Assembly: GCA_025174535.1 (NCBI GenBank)
Contig: JALBUN010000050.1
Span: 62,001-126,000 of the forward strand
From: Cantharellus purpuraceus
Taxonomy: Eukaryota; Basidiomycota; Agaricomycetes; Cantharellales; Hydnaceae
Length of the DNA stretch: 64,000 bases
Reading direction: 5' to 3'
The notes under the pieces were generated by a model. It made no database searches. It saw only the letters and a program-made list of their open reading frames with translations, and was not told the DNA's origin. The position numbers and the translations under genes were made by a program. Positions 32,621-45,781 of the stretch are shown here, one piece after another. Numbering within the stretch: the first letter of the stretch is position 1; each line of letters begins with the position of its first letter.

Positions 32621-35165
32621 GGTAAGTGACCTGAACTGGGACAAGATTTGCCACAAAACACGGTCACGTGTAAGGCGTGGGCCTGTGGCCCTGTAGCTCG
32701 GCGACACTTACATAATGCAGTGTCAAAGCAGAGCTTTCTGTGCTTCCTAGAGACTACCGGCAGTTGCTGATGCTGATGATACACTCAGTATAAAAGAACT
32801 CACATCCAATTTCACGACACACTTATCTCCTTTGTTGTTAGTTGTGCCCCCATTACCCTTGCATTTCATCAACGGCATTTGATATACTGCTGATCAGCAC
32901 GAGTTCATCAGTGACGCAAAATCCGACACCTTGCATTCCCAGGCTTGTTACGACCCCGATCATAACGGCGCATCGACATCTTGATGCTTAAGTGCACTGA
33001 CTTAAAAACTCAGGGCGGTTAAATCAGACAGATAAGACTATTCCCGTTTTGGGGATGGGCCCTGCTAATCACACTTTCCGCTGTGCAAATGTTGCCGAAG
33101 GTCCAATGCGGACTTCGACGTGCACATCGGGCGCATATGAAAGCTCCCTCTCTTCATACATCTTTTCATTGTGAATGAGGGCTCATTAATGATCTCTTTC
33201 TGCTGCCAGCATACATACACTCGAGTACAATTGAAGCTTTCCATCCCTGTGCTTTGACTCCATCCGAGCGCTGAACACAACCAGGGTGGGTGCATCATAT
33301 ATATATCACGATTATGGCCGTTTAAGGATACCGCCCTGGGATGCCCCACAGCGCTGTGTCGCCTTCGACGGTTGCCAGCGGTTACATACCCTGATGTCAG
33401 CTGGGCATTTTGACGGCTTCCGTGTTGACCCCGCAAGCCGTTCAATGTGATCCGGAAGGCTCCTTAAATATCGGTGATCCTGGTGGCCTGTACCCCTTCA
33501 GCTCTGTTGGGCGTGGGTAATACTGATTACGAGTTGAGCCTCTCCGAGTGTCCATCTTTCCTTCCTTTTTGAGAAACGGAAGTAAAGCAAGCTGGCGAAT
33601 AATTATATCGTGATCGTCGCATTCACGAGAACAGACCTTGGGAGATCCTTATTATATTACCTCCAAATATTACTATTAGTATGAGCGCTTCCAACTTCGT
33701 ACGACTCTGATCAGTTTCTCGAACTTAACCTGTTCCCCATCAGCTGTGCTGAACAGAGCATAAATTAGAGGGGGATTTTCAGGACCGATGACTGGATTAG
33801 TATACTGCCTATGAGTAATGATGTTGCTCCTGGATACGAACATTCACAGGAAGCTTGATGTACTTATCAGAAGTCTTCCATCAAAGACATGCTGACAGAT
33901 TCAACAGTCAGTTGTGACGCTGGCCGTGTTAGAACATAGTTCTCTGATGCTTTATAGTTGTGGTCACGAAGTACAACGCCTCATCCTAGGCATATCTTTA
34001 GCTAGAGATAAAGCTCCAGCTGCTGTCTGCTCATGATTGTCGAATAGTACTGGAGGGGGAGAGGCTTATCCAGCAGTCCGTGCACAGAAATGCAGACTTA
34101 TCTACCTCTTGAGATACTAAAGACCTCTCAGTCCATAGCCATATTGCAGACGTTAGGCAATCCTCCTCCATCGCTAAACCCATCTCTGCTGGTCTTAGCA
34201 AGGCAGAAAGAACATGCCTTGGAGTGGGGTGTGAAGGTAGATGATGTCAGACGTTGTTGTCCTGACACGTTGACGAGGGTTTCGCCTCACTTCCGCCGTA
34301 CATATCACCCTGACCACCGACAACTTACCTTCAAAGTGCTTAATTTGCCGACCCACCACGAATGTTAGTGATGTTCTATCCGGGAAATGATTGCTGAGCG
34401 CAAGTATAGGTATCAGGTATCACCTGCGGACATCTCCGTACTCCCTTATTCCTAGTGGCAGCATTGTTAGCCGAAGCATCACTGCTGCGCATCATCGGCT
34501 ACGGGAGTTGGAAGTGACATGACTAGATATCTTAGGGCAACACATTGGTCCTGAATTAGTCTGAGGTTGTTGAAATCGTTCGAGATTAATTTGAGACTGG
34601 GATCAGTGAAAGTACTGCATGTAGGGAATGTGAGCTCTTGACCTTATGTCCTTGCTGGGCACATTATCTGTGTATACTTTACCCAACCGCAACCACAACA
34701 CTTTCTTAATAAGTATAGTTCGTATTAAAATGAGTTGTGGAACTTGAGCTGGAATTCACTTTACAACACAGGGATCTTTAATCGGCATGATGGATGTGGG
34801 TTGAGAGCTGTGTCTTGAGGGCGTCGTGTCGAAGATGTACACACTACCTGGAGCAATTTCCCGGACCAACCAATCATCAGCAACTGTAATGACATTACCT
34901 GTGCCTTGGGAAACAAATGCAAATTTGATCCTTCTGATAGAGTTCGAGAAACCGGCGCACGTGACCTGCCACATCCCAGTAGCGCGCTTCCGCCACATGC
35001 GTTATTTACTCAAGTCCTCCAGGGCCTTGCCCACCAGTCCTATATGCCACCTGTCGCAACCCGTCCGTCAACTCACTGTCACTAATGACCGTTGAGACTC
35101 TCCTCACTTTCCGAGTTAACAGTCTCGCCACGGTCAGTGTCGTGCTCAAATATTGATCTCATAAC
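32621..35165. other. 2.5-kb region without a supported gene
   Basis: It includes the CDC23 promoter. A 126-codon minus ORF (33065-33445) and an 80-codon minus ORF (34756-34998) were inspected. Neither shows a known domain, although the latter is open and non-repetitive. No TIRs or LTR ends were noticed. Confidence 0.35.
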
Positions 35166-36821
35166 ATGATTTCTAACCCGGCACTGGCTCTTCACAGTAC
35201 TGCACTGGTACGTCTACAAAATATAGGCATCGATTGCTGTAATCACTTACATGGGCTGCAGTGGCTAGCTGCTGTGTGCTGGTATGGCATTCCCGAGCAA
35301 CGTATACAAAGAAAGCGCTCATCGATCACTAACACAGTTGTATGACTTCTTCTTGACTCTCGGACAAGAAATCGAACTTATTTGGCCAGCGCGTTGGAAT
35401 GTGGGAAAAGTTCTTTTCTTTGCGACCAGGTATCTTGCCTTTGTCGATGGGGCCATCCTATTGTACCGTATGTACTCCGCCTTGGATTCCTTATTTCGCT
35501 ATTGGAACTACTATCCCCAAATCAAGAACATACCGCACCCCCTTCAACTTCTCCACACCTTTGCACCCTTTTGTTTCAGCTCTCAGGCTGTGAGTTCGTT
35601 TTAGATTGTTTGGAATTAGCGACTGGCTCATATGCAGACCAACAGCGCTCATCGTATGGGGTATGTTCATTGCAGAACGTAAGTCCCGGTGACATTCAGT
35701 GAAGTTTTCACCTCATATCCCATCAATAGTGGTACTCGTTTTTCGTACCTGGGCCGTCTGGGGACAAAGGAACAAGGTTCTTCGCGGAGCCTTTGTGTTT
35801 CTCAGCACATCTATCATCCCGATTGGATATCTATCCTACAGGGCATTCGCGCATGTCAAATGTAAGCCAATCTTTTGTTCATCTTGACCACAAAAGTGGC
35901 TGATGTATCGGAAAGTCACTTCAAGTCCATACCCTCACCTGCAGAGTTGCTGGCTAACGACCAATCCTCATTCAATATTGTACCTCTCCTATATTTTAGT
36001 GGTAATTTCGGAGTCAGGTGTGTGCACTCACACATCGTTATTGTAGAACTGCAGTGCTTATGAATTGTTAGCTATCCTGGGCCTGACCGTATACAAGGGC
36101 CGGAATGCCTGTACGTGCATTAGAATTGACTTTAGTGTCATAATCACTGATGGAAAGGGAATACAGTACGATTTGGTACTAGCAGCATTGCCATGACTTT
36201 GTTCCGAGACGGTAAGCCTATTGTTAGTGAATCTACCATCATTTTCATAGTTTTAATAATCTACCTAGGCGTATTGTATTACGTGTACCTAATCAGTGCG
36301 TTGCTGGACATGTACATGTCCCCTCTACCTGTTTATACCATTCTGAGGGTGCTGATGCCAAACCAGGTATCTCACTCGTCAACATTCTTGTCCTCACCAC
36401 AATGGTACAGTGTCCACTGAAATACTCGTTGATAATAACTGAATATCACACAATACAGCCACCGCCTCAACCATCCCTTATCTTGTCCGTTAATCCCCTT
36501 CTTAAATTTATACCCCCCGCACTGATTCATCTGTTAACAAATCCACCCAACAGGATGCAACGAGTCCTCCACTCCATCTTTACAGCCCGCATCCTCCTCA
36601 ACCTCCGCAATGCAGCCAACGAAGACCGCGCCCGGCTCTCACTAGGTCCAACCGGCTACAGCATATACTCCCTGGCTAGCCGTCAAGCGGCGGGGGGACG
36701 ACGACAACGCAACACGGCACTTTCGAGTGTCATTTTGGGAGTGGAGACATGGTTCCGAGGTACATTGGAACATGAAGACGCTGACATTGTTCAGGACGCA
36801 GAGTACCAACGCAGACTCTGA
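35166..36821 (+). CDS. DUF6533 multi-pass membrane protein, copy 3
   Basis: The first helix is assembled from short exons (VASCCVL joined to LYDFFLTLG at 35338). The DUF6533 core follows: YDFFLTLGQEIELIWP, RWNVGKVLFFATRYLAFVDG (35340-35460). Then come VLVFRTWAVWGQRNKVLR (about 35735), a helix-rich middle interrupted by several introns, and the tail MQRVLHSIFTARILLNLRN ... TALSSVILGVETWFRG, ending at 36821. The start at 35166 (MISNPALALH) is tentative because the phase of the first intron is uncertain. It is transcribed towards the glucoamylase gene, opposite to copies 1 and 2. These are Agaricomycete-expanded proteins of unknown role. Confidence 0.75.
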
Positions 36822-37446
36822 GACAACGACAAATATAAGTTAAATCGGCACACGCCACCACGCACACATCACACAAAATATACGATTTTTCATCTGTTGA
36901 CTATTTTTATGTTTAGACACCATACCCTGTTTCCTTGTTTCCTTCATGACGAGCATCAAAGCTATAATCAATGTGTCAATTCTCCATGTTTTGTCTCAAA
37001 TACCAGTTATGCTGGTCTGCTGGTCATGCCGATCAATCTGTCACCTCTAGTTGATGATTGATCTGGATCTTTCAAGGTCATGTCGTTTCAAGACAGAATG
37101 CTCAACGTCAGTATGCCAGCATCCTATACCTTCTCGACCATCAGATTGTTGTCATGGAGGTCATATCCGGAATGCTGTAGACAAATGCATGTTCGTGCAT
37201 GTCGTGTTGACGGTCCCTATCCGTGGCTAGTTGTTACCCGCCGATCATTCATCATTCCCATGCATCGGACGCATGTGGGACTTGTTTTGAACAGCATCGA
37301 AGAGGAACATGACAATGATTTTGTGAATCCACAATGTCAATTAAAAACATCACCAATAGGCCGCAGTACCACAAGGAACGAAGTTTCGTCTAAAGACGAT
37401 TATGCAACAATATACGCAAGCCAATGGACTGCCATTTACACCGTGA
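36822..37446. other. Convergent 3' intergenic region
   Basis: This lies between the ends of DUF6533 copy 3 and the glucoamylase gene. A 130-codon plus ORF (37080-37472) runs antisense over the glucoamylase end and has no recognisable features. Confidence 0.4.
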
Positions 37447-39729
37447 TTAGCGCCACGTATCGTGTGTGGTGAGCGTGCCTCCACTGTTGGGAGTAGTGAC
37501 CGAGTTATTCGGGTCCGACTCCCATATAACAGCACCGCTGCCATCTTTGCGGATGTACTTATACTGCAACGCTGTGCTCGCGGGGATATTATTTACTGTG
37601 ACTATGATATGATAAAGTGTGAGTTGCACTAGGACACTTCAAGTAGGAACGAAAGACTCACTGCTCCAAATAGGATAGTTGGAGGGAGACAGAATAAGGG
37701 TAGTGCCGGGGGACCAATTCTGTAGTGCGTTAACACTTCCAGTGATGTATATGTTCTCTTTAACACACTTCAACATCAGAGACTTCAAATATACAGAATA
37801 AGAACCCACCACCCAGAACTGTCGTAGCATTCACAGTAAACGTCACAGGAACTATAGACCCCGGGGACGAAGAACATGTAGTCGGTGCTGTCAGCCCCTT
37901 CGCGCCCCAGCTCGGGCTCACAACCCCGGCTCTTGCCTGGAACGCCGTGAGTGCTGACGCATAGCTCCATGTGAGGTCCACAGCGCTGACAGGCGACCCG
38001 CTGCTCCTGGAATATTGCTCAGCGAGCCCTCCACCCGAGGGCGTGTACTTGGCGTTCAGAGCAACGAATCCGTCGGCGTATGCTCTGATGGCGGATGTGA
38101 GACCGGAGTAGGTGGAGGTGGATGATGCGTATGTTCCCGGGGTAACAGAAGAGTCAAATTGGGCGAAAAAAGGCTGGGAGAGGGATGTTATTGTCAGTGA
38201 GCCCAGGACTGACCATGAATGCAGGGAGAGATAGAGTTGTTCGGCTGCTGCGAAGGTCGCGAGGTACCAGGGCTGATAGGAGGTATATCAGAGTCTATCA
38301 AAGCCAAGGCAAGGGTCTGACATTTCCGCCTTGATAAACATCTTCCGGGTACCTTCCAGTGGAAGCTGCAATACCAGAGCCAAGACCTGAATTGATACTG
38401 TATACGCTCCGGAACGCATCGACGTATGCCCTGGTTGAGGTCCATATAGGAATTGAGGTGATAAAGACAGTGTGGCTACTCACTTGTGATTTGCTAGCGC
38501 TTTATCTGAGCATGGTTGAAAGGTAGCGACGTCACATTCAGCATTAACGTCATACGCTACGAGGGCGGTCATAAGCGAGGAAAATTACTGATGGAAGACG
38601 TTACCCTACTATGAATGGAAGCAAGGACAGTGTTGGCATCAATTCCCGAGCGACCCCCACCAGTGTTTGCTATACAATTAGGTTAGGTTAGATTCCCAAT
38701 ATGCTACCAGAAGCAAAACTTGAACCAGTCATGTAAGACTCAGTAGGGTTCCAATACGACTGTCCTCGGTCAACGTCAGAGGAATCGAGGGGGCTCTACT
38801 GGCTCATACCTGCAAAAAGCACAACAAGTTGTCTGCCTGTGTATTGTATCCAGAGACAACGCTCGTCTGGCCAATAGCGGTGGCCAGAGCGGCTCCTTCA
38901 CGTAGAGAACGATGTTGAACTGCTGTAGTAAAGAACGAAGAGGAATCGATTTCTTCCCAAAGATCAAAAGTCGACTGGTTCCAGTTGTTCTGCACGTAGT
39001 TTAAGTCGTTTTGGATAATGGGCCAAAGCGTCTGTGTGACGAATGTGCCATTGTTCTGTGAGAGAAGGTGGTTTGAAAATGCGATCATGGCTGTTGCGCG
39101 AAGAGCAGGACCATCTGAGAATCAAGGGTTACTGATGTGTAAGTTGGGTTTGCAATTTATGTTCAAGATTTACCTCGTTGAGGTCTGAGTCGATCCCGGC
39201 GTCCCAAGCTTAAAATTGGGATGCAACACTATATAGAATTCAAGAACTGACCTCCCCCACGGACCTGTAAAAGCTGATCCATCTATATTGAACTTGGGTT
39301 CCCCAAGACCGCCGCTACTGATAGTTCCAGACGGGTTGGACACCTGCTGGAGTCTTCCCTCGGCAGTGATGAAATTGTCAATATTATTAAGGAGTGTCGT
39401 GTCCAGACCAGAGACATATTGGTCGATCAAGGCTTTGAACACCTTTTATTGACAAATTAATGGCGCTCCGCCACCACCATTCAAGATTAAATATGCTCCA
39501 CCAATGAAGAATCTCTAGTCCAAGTGAACAAGTAGTCGGGGTTGGTCGTGGAAGGACTGGCAATGACAACGCCAGATGCAGCACCTGACGACTTTGATCC
39601 ATCCGGCCCAATGTTGGCTAGTACTCCAGCTTTGGCAATGGGGGTTTCAGACTGGACATATGAGTCCACGTTCTGCTGCAAGGAGACTGCAACGAAGCAG
39701 CACGCGATAATGGAACTTAAGAGACGCAT
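37447..39729 (-). CDS. Secreted glucoamylase, GH15 with C-terminal CBM20
   Basis: The signal peptide MRLLSSIIACCFVAVSLQQN starts at 39729. GH15 blocks follow in order: GVLANIGPDGSKSSGAASGV, NPDYLFTWTRDS, EPKFNIDGSAFTGPWGR, DGPALRATAMIAFSNH, and STFDLWEEIDSSSFFTTAVQ (its first Glu pair contains the general acid). Further blocks are PEDVYQGGNPWYLATFAAAE-like sequence and LAEQYSRSSGSPVSAVDLTW (catalytic base Glu). The CBM20 starch-binding domain contains ENIYITGSVNALQNWSPG and ALQYKYIRKDGSGAVIWESD and ends at 37447 (THDTWR). The enzyme releases glucose from the non-reducing ends of starch. About ten short introns interrupt it. Upstream of the ATG lies 'gtatatatagg' at 39781, a TATA-like element in the right place. 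Confidence 0.94.
39174..39184 (-). other. 11-nt microexon of the glucoamylase gene
   Basis: The exon ACCTCAACGAG lies between acceptor GACTCAG and donor GTAAATC. It restores the family motif GRPQRDGPALRA, joining GGG AG to AT GGT CCT. Skipping it would lose part of the GPWGRPQRDGPALRA motif and break the frame. Confidence 0.75.
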
Positions 39730-41712
39730 AGGAGCACCGGGGACACGAAAGAGTAGAAAAGACTTTAAGTAGGATAAAACGTATATATAGGTCATGGCAG
39801 CGACCATATGGACGCCATTTGGCGTTGTATTCACCATGTGAATGAGGGTCATTGAGTACTTCCGCCGGTTTTCTATTGCAATTTAATTTCCGATGCCTAT
39901 ATAAATGTCTTTTTTTCTTCTTTAGAGTCCAGTGGCACAAACACTCGCACCTTGTGCGGCCAATGCTCAGAGAAACGCATACGTGAGTCCTATGTGAAAA
40001 CATGCAGCATCCTAAAAGCGTTCAATGTTTCATGTGGACTGTCATCTCTGACATCTAGGCATGCAAGACACCTGCCACTAGATCAGCCAACTTGTTCAAG
40101 TTCTTCCAAGCTAATTCCAAGCAAACTTGATGGCCATGGGGACCGGCTCATGTTTTATAGACAATTTCTCCGACGAGTTACATCGCTTATGCTCCACGAC
40201 GTTAGCCTTGTGCTTGTTTACCAAATCTGGTTCGCTGTGGCGTATGCTCTCGCTTCATCTTACAAGTATTGCGACATGCAATGTGATTCAAGCCCGTACG
40301 AATATACCAGCCTCAGGCTCAACGTTGGCATTACTCAATCTTGAGAGAGAGATCATCACAGGTTACAGTTTCTCAATCATTGTGACCCGTGGTGGTGTTT
40401 CCTCTAATCTCCATACGAGTTGCTGCTGCTGATAACAGTTCTTCGCATTATGTTCCACAGCACGCCAGCTCAATTCTTTTGTTATTAGAACTGTGGAGCC
40501 TTGCCTCGACATCCGGTAATCCTTGTCATACATGTATTCAACAGACTGGGCTTCTGTTGCTTTGATATGAAACTTGTCAACATCACTCCTTCACAACGTC
40601 TCTGGTCCTCAACTGGGAATGCAATATTGTCATGCATATGCATGCAAGTCTACTTGATTTATACCAAGTCTCATGACATTACCAAACTGTGGCCACCGTG
40701 TCACATGGAATCGGGATGATGTCGGTGAATCTGAAGCCTAATATCAGCCAGCGCTCAACGCGGACAACCCGGCCTGGGAGCTTATCCACGTACGCGTTGT
40801 CGTGTGTTATGGTGCGGGGTGGGTGCTGTGGGGGGATTAGGGTTTGTGTGTTTGAGGACCGGTCCCGTGGACAGGCGGGCCATGTCTTTCTGCACACACC
40901 GGTCAGCGGAGTTCAATTGCACTAAGAGTACTATCATTTTCTGTCACCGCTTGGTTTCTGCTGCCCGCCTAGACCCGTGCCCCTGGCGGCAACTTGCGTC
41001 GCGTGCCTGGCAGGACCTCAGCCTACCTTCATCGCTGGTAGCAATTCCGCTCTTGCACAGTCGGCGAAGTCAGAAGCTCAAGTCTCACGAGAGTTCTAAC
41101 TCAAAAACTTGAAAAGCTATCAACTCGCTTGAGAGATTATATAGCTAACGCGTCGCCTACACCGCACAGTGCCTTGCAGGTGGTTCTCGCACCCGATGCC
41201 CTTCATCCGGGTGTTTCAGCAGATCTAACTGTAGCCTTGAAGGTTTGGACACCAGATCAGGACGTGAAGGTCGGATCAGGGGAATATGACTGCCTGGACC
41301 TTCATAGCAGGACGTGCACCTGAGTACACAGGCTGAAGAGTCGCCTTGTTTCATCGGGTCCATAGTGCATGTGTTGTGCCTTTGTTGGAGTTCATGTCGA
41401 ATAAGCAGTATATCGTACATCCGTATACGTTCAGATACTTCTCTCAAGAAGCTTTGAAGCTTCTGCAATTGGCACACTGGTCGCCATGCACGGCTAAAAA
41501 CGATACGCCGCATTTGACTAGCGTTTGGAGAAGCGTATATGACCGTATATATTAAATATATTCAGCTTTGGACTCTCCCGGCCGATTCTACTCCGACAAG
41601 GATGACTCAGGACTAACTCGCTTCGCAGGGACGTTCGTTTAAGTACTATTTCTCAGATCTATGGACGGCCCATCATCATTCTGTCTGCATTCTCCCGTCT
41701 CTCCTCCCGTCC
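39730..41712. other. 2-kb intergenic region between divergent genes
   Basis: It lies between the glucoamylase and the MFS transporter, which point away from each other. Scattered ORFs up to 130 codons on both strands show no domains. Both promoters must lie here. Confidence 0.4.
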
Positions 41713-43649
41713 ATGTCCCACGAACGCGAGAATCTTCTCCAAGACGAGGAACGCAACGACCAGACAACCGCAGTGCATTCTTCCACGGCAGCGAGCGGTG
41801 GGGCCACTCCATTGCCATGGCGTGTTCTTTCTGCATTGCTACTGCTCTCGGCAATCCAGCCGCTGGCCTTCGAAGTTATTTTCCCGTTTGTAAACCAGAT
41901 GATCGTGGAGATTGGCGTGGTTGACGATCCCGAAAAAGTCGGTTTCTACTCGGGGCTCATCGAATCTATATTCTCGTGCATGAATTTCATTGCAGGTGTG
42001 TTTGATTTTTTTCTAGAGTTGGGATTACAATGCCTTGCGTTGTTGACTGGTTATGCGATTTCAATTCTAGTCATGCCAGCAAGCTACTTGGCAGATCACA
42101 TTGGTCGTAAACCTGTCATCCTCGGTGGTCTAACTGGGGTTTCTATCTCTGTTGCGTCGTTTGGTATGAGTAAATCATTCCTGGCCATGGTGTTGAGTCG
42201 ATGCATCGGAGGAGTCCTTGGAAGTGTCTGGTTGTGCGCGAGGATTATGGTGGGCGAAGTGACTGACCGATCAAACCAAGCTATGGCTTTCCAGTGGTTG
42301 GGGGTGAGTTGACTATCCACTCCACGCATACACCTGGATTCAATGAATCTGTTTGTAAGATTGCGTATCGTACAGGGCAGATTGTCGGCTTGCCTCTTGG
42401 TGGACTGTTGGCACATCCTGCGCGCAATTTTTCTCTTTTCCAGGCCCCGTTTTGGTATGAATACCCCTTCGCTTTGCCGTGTTTCGTTGCCTCGATTTTC
42501 TCTTTGTGCTCCCTTATCATAGGATATATTACGCTCCCTGAGGTCTGTCAGAGATTTCTGAACTCTCATTCAGAACATTCTTAGACTATATTGCAGACTC
42601 TCGCATCCAAGAGGAAGCCAATCAAGAGTCCTCCCACGTACGGCACTGCTTCGCCACGGACTGATGCGGAATCTGTTTCTCCCGCACGCAATGATGTTTC
42701 CACAACAAATAATTCAGATGAAACCACACAGAGACCTTCCATCAGATCTATCCTGACTCCTGCGACTATCTCCATATTGTTTAGTAACATCATCATGTGT
42801 TTAGTATCCGAAACGCTATTCGCTGTGTGCGTCTTACGAACTATCCGCTATTTGTCAATTCTCTGATCAGTCATACCATTGATTCCGTCCCTGCCAGCTT
42901 CCCTCTCTTTGCATTCACCCCAATCGCATCAGGTGGCCTGGGTTTAAGCGAAGCAGCTATCGGTACACAAATGGCGATCCGCGCCGTATTGCATATAAGT
43001 ATGGCTGTCCTCTATGCACCGTTAGAAAAATATTTTGGCTCCACTGTGCGGTTGTACCGCATAAACATGTGGGCTTGGCCTTTCGCTGTCTGCTGTGTCC
43101 CGCTACTCAACTTGATGGCGAGACGAGGGATGGAAGGAACTTGGTTGTTTAACACTGCAGTGCTTGTGTTCTTTGTTATCTGGGCGGCGAGCGGATTCAC
43201 ATGGAGTGAGTATATATATCCCCTCACTGGATGCGGATGACCATTATCTATTATGAATTTCAAACGTCTCAGCTTCTATTACAATTATGGTCACTGAGGC
43301 AGCGCCATCTCCCGGTGCTCTGGCTACCATCAACGTTTGTACATCCTTCTTTTCATTCACTCCTGAGGCCTAACGAGGGTCATGCTCAGGGGTTGTCGCA
43401 AATGGCCATTGTTCTACCTCAGGCTATTGCGCCTGCATTTGTCACCTCTCTCTTTGCCTTTTCGATCCAAAGCGGGATTGCGGGAGGCAATCTAACATGG
43501 ATCGTTCTTTTTGCATTGAGTAAGTCCCCGAAAGCAGCCTTTGTGATCATACTGATGCAATCCGCTCCTAAGCCTGCGCTGGAGCTCTGCATAGTATGAC
43601 GCTTCGAGAGCCTGATAATGTATGGAGAAAGGATATTCAACACAGCTAA
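41713..43649 (+). CDS. MFS transporter (12-helix, DHA1-like)
   Basis: The start MSHERENLLQDEER at 41713 is followed by helix 1 (PLPWRVLSALLLLSAIQPLA) and PFVNQMIVEIGV. A 75-bp intron (41996-42070) joins NFIA to VMPASYLADHIGRKPVIL. The latter contains the family loop-2-3 motif (LADHIGRKP), and helix 4-5 SRCIGGVLGSVW follows. A cytosolic loop at about 42600-42740 is Ser/Thr-rich. The C-terminal half has HAQGLSQMAIVLPQAIAPA and the last exon ends REPDNVWRKDIQHS at the TAA 43647-43649. It is a plasma-membrane secondary transporter of the fungal 'MFS general substrate' group. The substrate is unknown, and about six introns were inferred. Confidence 0.88.
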
Positions 43650-44279
43650 AGCACCTCGGGGAACCATTTTACGATAATCATGAACACGGTTGACTCTTAT
43701 GCCTAGAATTAGAACACGTCAACATGGAATGTAGCTCGGTGTTGCAGTGGTGCAGCCAATCGCGTCATTGAAGGCATCGGTGATTTACTGTTGGATGTTC
43801 ACACAGGACAAATCCACACAAGCCAGCATGGAAAAAATTACATCTCTCCTCGGTCGTTTACCTTATACCGTATTGACTGAGGTAGGAGACACTACTGAAA
43901 TACACTCGATACACTCGTACTGTAAATTGCCTTCCCTTGTATCTGGTTCACTGCTGGAATGGCGTTCAACAAGTTGTCAATGTCCTATTCACGCTCTGGT
44001 TCCTACATTGCACAGAGCAAACTCATCAACACCGTCCTTGACGGATCCCCGGTGTTAGTTTACCGCTGAGTTTTCTGCAATATCCTCACCAGTTGTACGC
44101 CCAACGTCTGACCTTCAACTCAGCCAAAAGACCGTCGGATATCTTAATGTAAACACGGTCAGTAGCTCCCCTGGTTATGGAAATGTAAAACAGCTTTACG
44201 CGCAACTGGCGTCTGGCCAGGGATAACATCGATGGTGGCTCCGTTACTTCCCCTGCGGAGGTTAGGAACTTTGTGGACA
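43650..44279. other. Intergenic, no gene seen
   Basis: Only short ORFs occur on either strand and none is recognisable. It leads into a decayed retroelement fragment. Confidence 0.4.
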
Positions 44280-45180
44280 GACCATGTGCCTCTGTCAGGT
44301 AATAGATGATTCAAACAAATTGAGCCGCTCGTCGTTGCCTCGGAACCTTGGGCGTACCAAGGAAAGAACATGCATCAAGATGGCTTGGTCTCTAATTTCA
44401 CTGCTCTTCAAACTCCGGCCACCACTCAAGCCACCTCTCATGACACCATCGCTTCGACCATCACTAAATCAAGGACTGAGTTGCCACTGCCTACGATGAG
44501 GCACGATCATTCTACTGCTTCAGGATTTGTCGTCCCTTAAGTCGATTAGCTACTAGTGCATAGATCTGATGGGCCTCCTTAGCTATGCAACACCATCCTT
44601 CTCTGACATGTACAACGCCTTGAATTTGAAGTTTGACATGAAAGGCAAACCAATACTAGTACTACAACACAAGAAGCTGAACTGCGCTCGCCGCCAAGGC
44701 GACAGCTTCCTGAAAACCAGCCACTACGTGCACTAACTGCAACACGAAGGGCCACTCCATCGAGGATTGCTGGGTAGGGTGGAGGTGATGCTGGCAATGT
44801 GCCGAGTGGAATAGCCGTCGCGTGAAGAAAGCTGAGAAGGGCAAGAAACCCGAAAAAGTCAAAGCTACTGCTTGTGGCACAAGTTTCACAACAGAACTGA
44901 CGAAACCGACGCCTCTCGTGAGACCGCCGATGCTGCGGACCTCCACGTTAATCATTTCATTGACAGCGGATGTATAAGCCACCGTATACCGTTCGCGCCG
45001 GCTTCTATGAGCTGTCTCCTATCCCCTCTCGAGACTGCGGCTTTGCAAGTTGCCACAGCTTCACACCCTGGCGTCAGGAACTTTAAAATTGCGGTCAGGA
45101 CAATGACCTTCAAGTTGAGGCCGAATCCCCTCTCTACATACCACTGGATGCTGCACTTGGCTCCATTGGTAAACTGATGG
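44280..45180 (+). pseudogene. Fragment of a second copia element (Gag zinc knuckle and protease)
   Basis: On the plus strand Gag-like sequence (SYATPSFSDMYNALNLKFDM near 44580) is followed by a CCHC knuckle CTNCNTKGHSIEDCW (C-x2-C-x4-H-x4-C, near 44730). A Lys-rich stretch comes next, then HFIDSGCISHRI, a remnant of the protease DSG site. Frames change repeatedly and stops intervene. No LTRs were located, and integrase and RT are absent, so this is a truncated relic. It retains many CpGs, unlike the element at 1721-9801. Confidence 0.7.
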
Positions 45181-45781
45181 ATAACGGCTACAATTGAGTA
45201 TTCGTATCATACTTCTTCTCATCCGAGACATTTACATGTATGGATGGATTTCCATTAATTAAACAGCCGGGAGCTTTTATTTGCTCTCACGCGGCGCCGG
45301 CGGATGCCGTGATATCGGAGCGCGCCTTCCCGGCGGGTATGATGGTCAAAATGCACCAATCCTATTTAGAGAACTCTTTATTGAGTTCTAGATTCTAGAG
45401 GCTAATTGTGTAGATCAAGCTACAACTGAATGCAAACGGGTGATATTTATTGTATATATAAGGTGTTAGATATGGTCAATTCTATCATGCCTACCAAACT
45501 CCCCCAGGTACTCTGTCGTAGCTGGCTTTTAGGAGCCACGACAACAGGTCAAGAGACAATTCTACGGTATGATAAATTCTCCAAAAGGATGGTTTAACTC
45601 CATCCTTTGGATGTCTATGGTCTCAGCGGAAACGGGTAACGTTACATGTGATGAAGAGTGGTGTAAGGGGTCACGAGGGACTCACCTATGCAAGCATAAA
45701 TATAGTGGTCCTTGATTAGGTGCGTACAATACTTTAGATTATGGGGAGCCTGTAGATAATGCGGGAAACAGTGAGAGGAGG
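45181..45781. other. Intergenic, AT-rich with GC-rich inverted segment
   Basis: No ORF of note. 'gcggcgccggcggatgccg' near 45291 is a GC island within AT-rich DNA, and 'gtatatataaggtg' near 45453 is TATA-like. It could include relic LTR sequence, but no ends were defined. Confidence 0.3.

Noticed and set aside
37080..37472. 130-codon plus ORF before the glucoamylase
   Set aside because: It overlaps the CBM20 3' end antisense and shows no signal, domain or compositional support.
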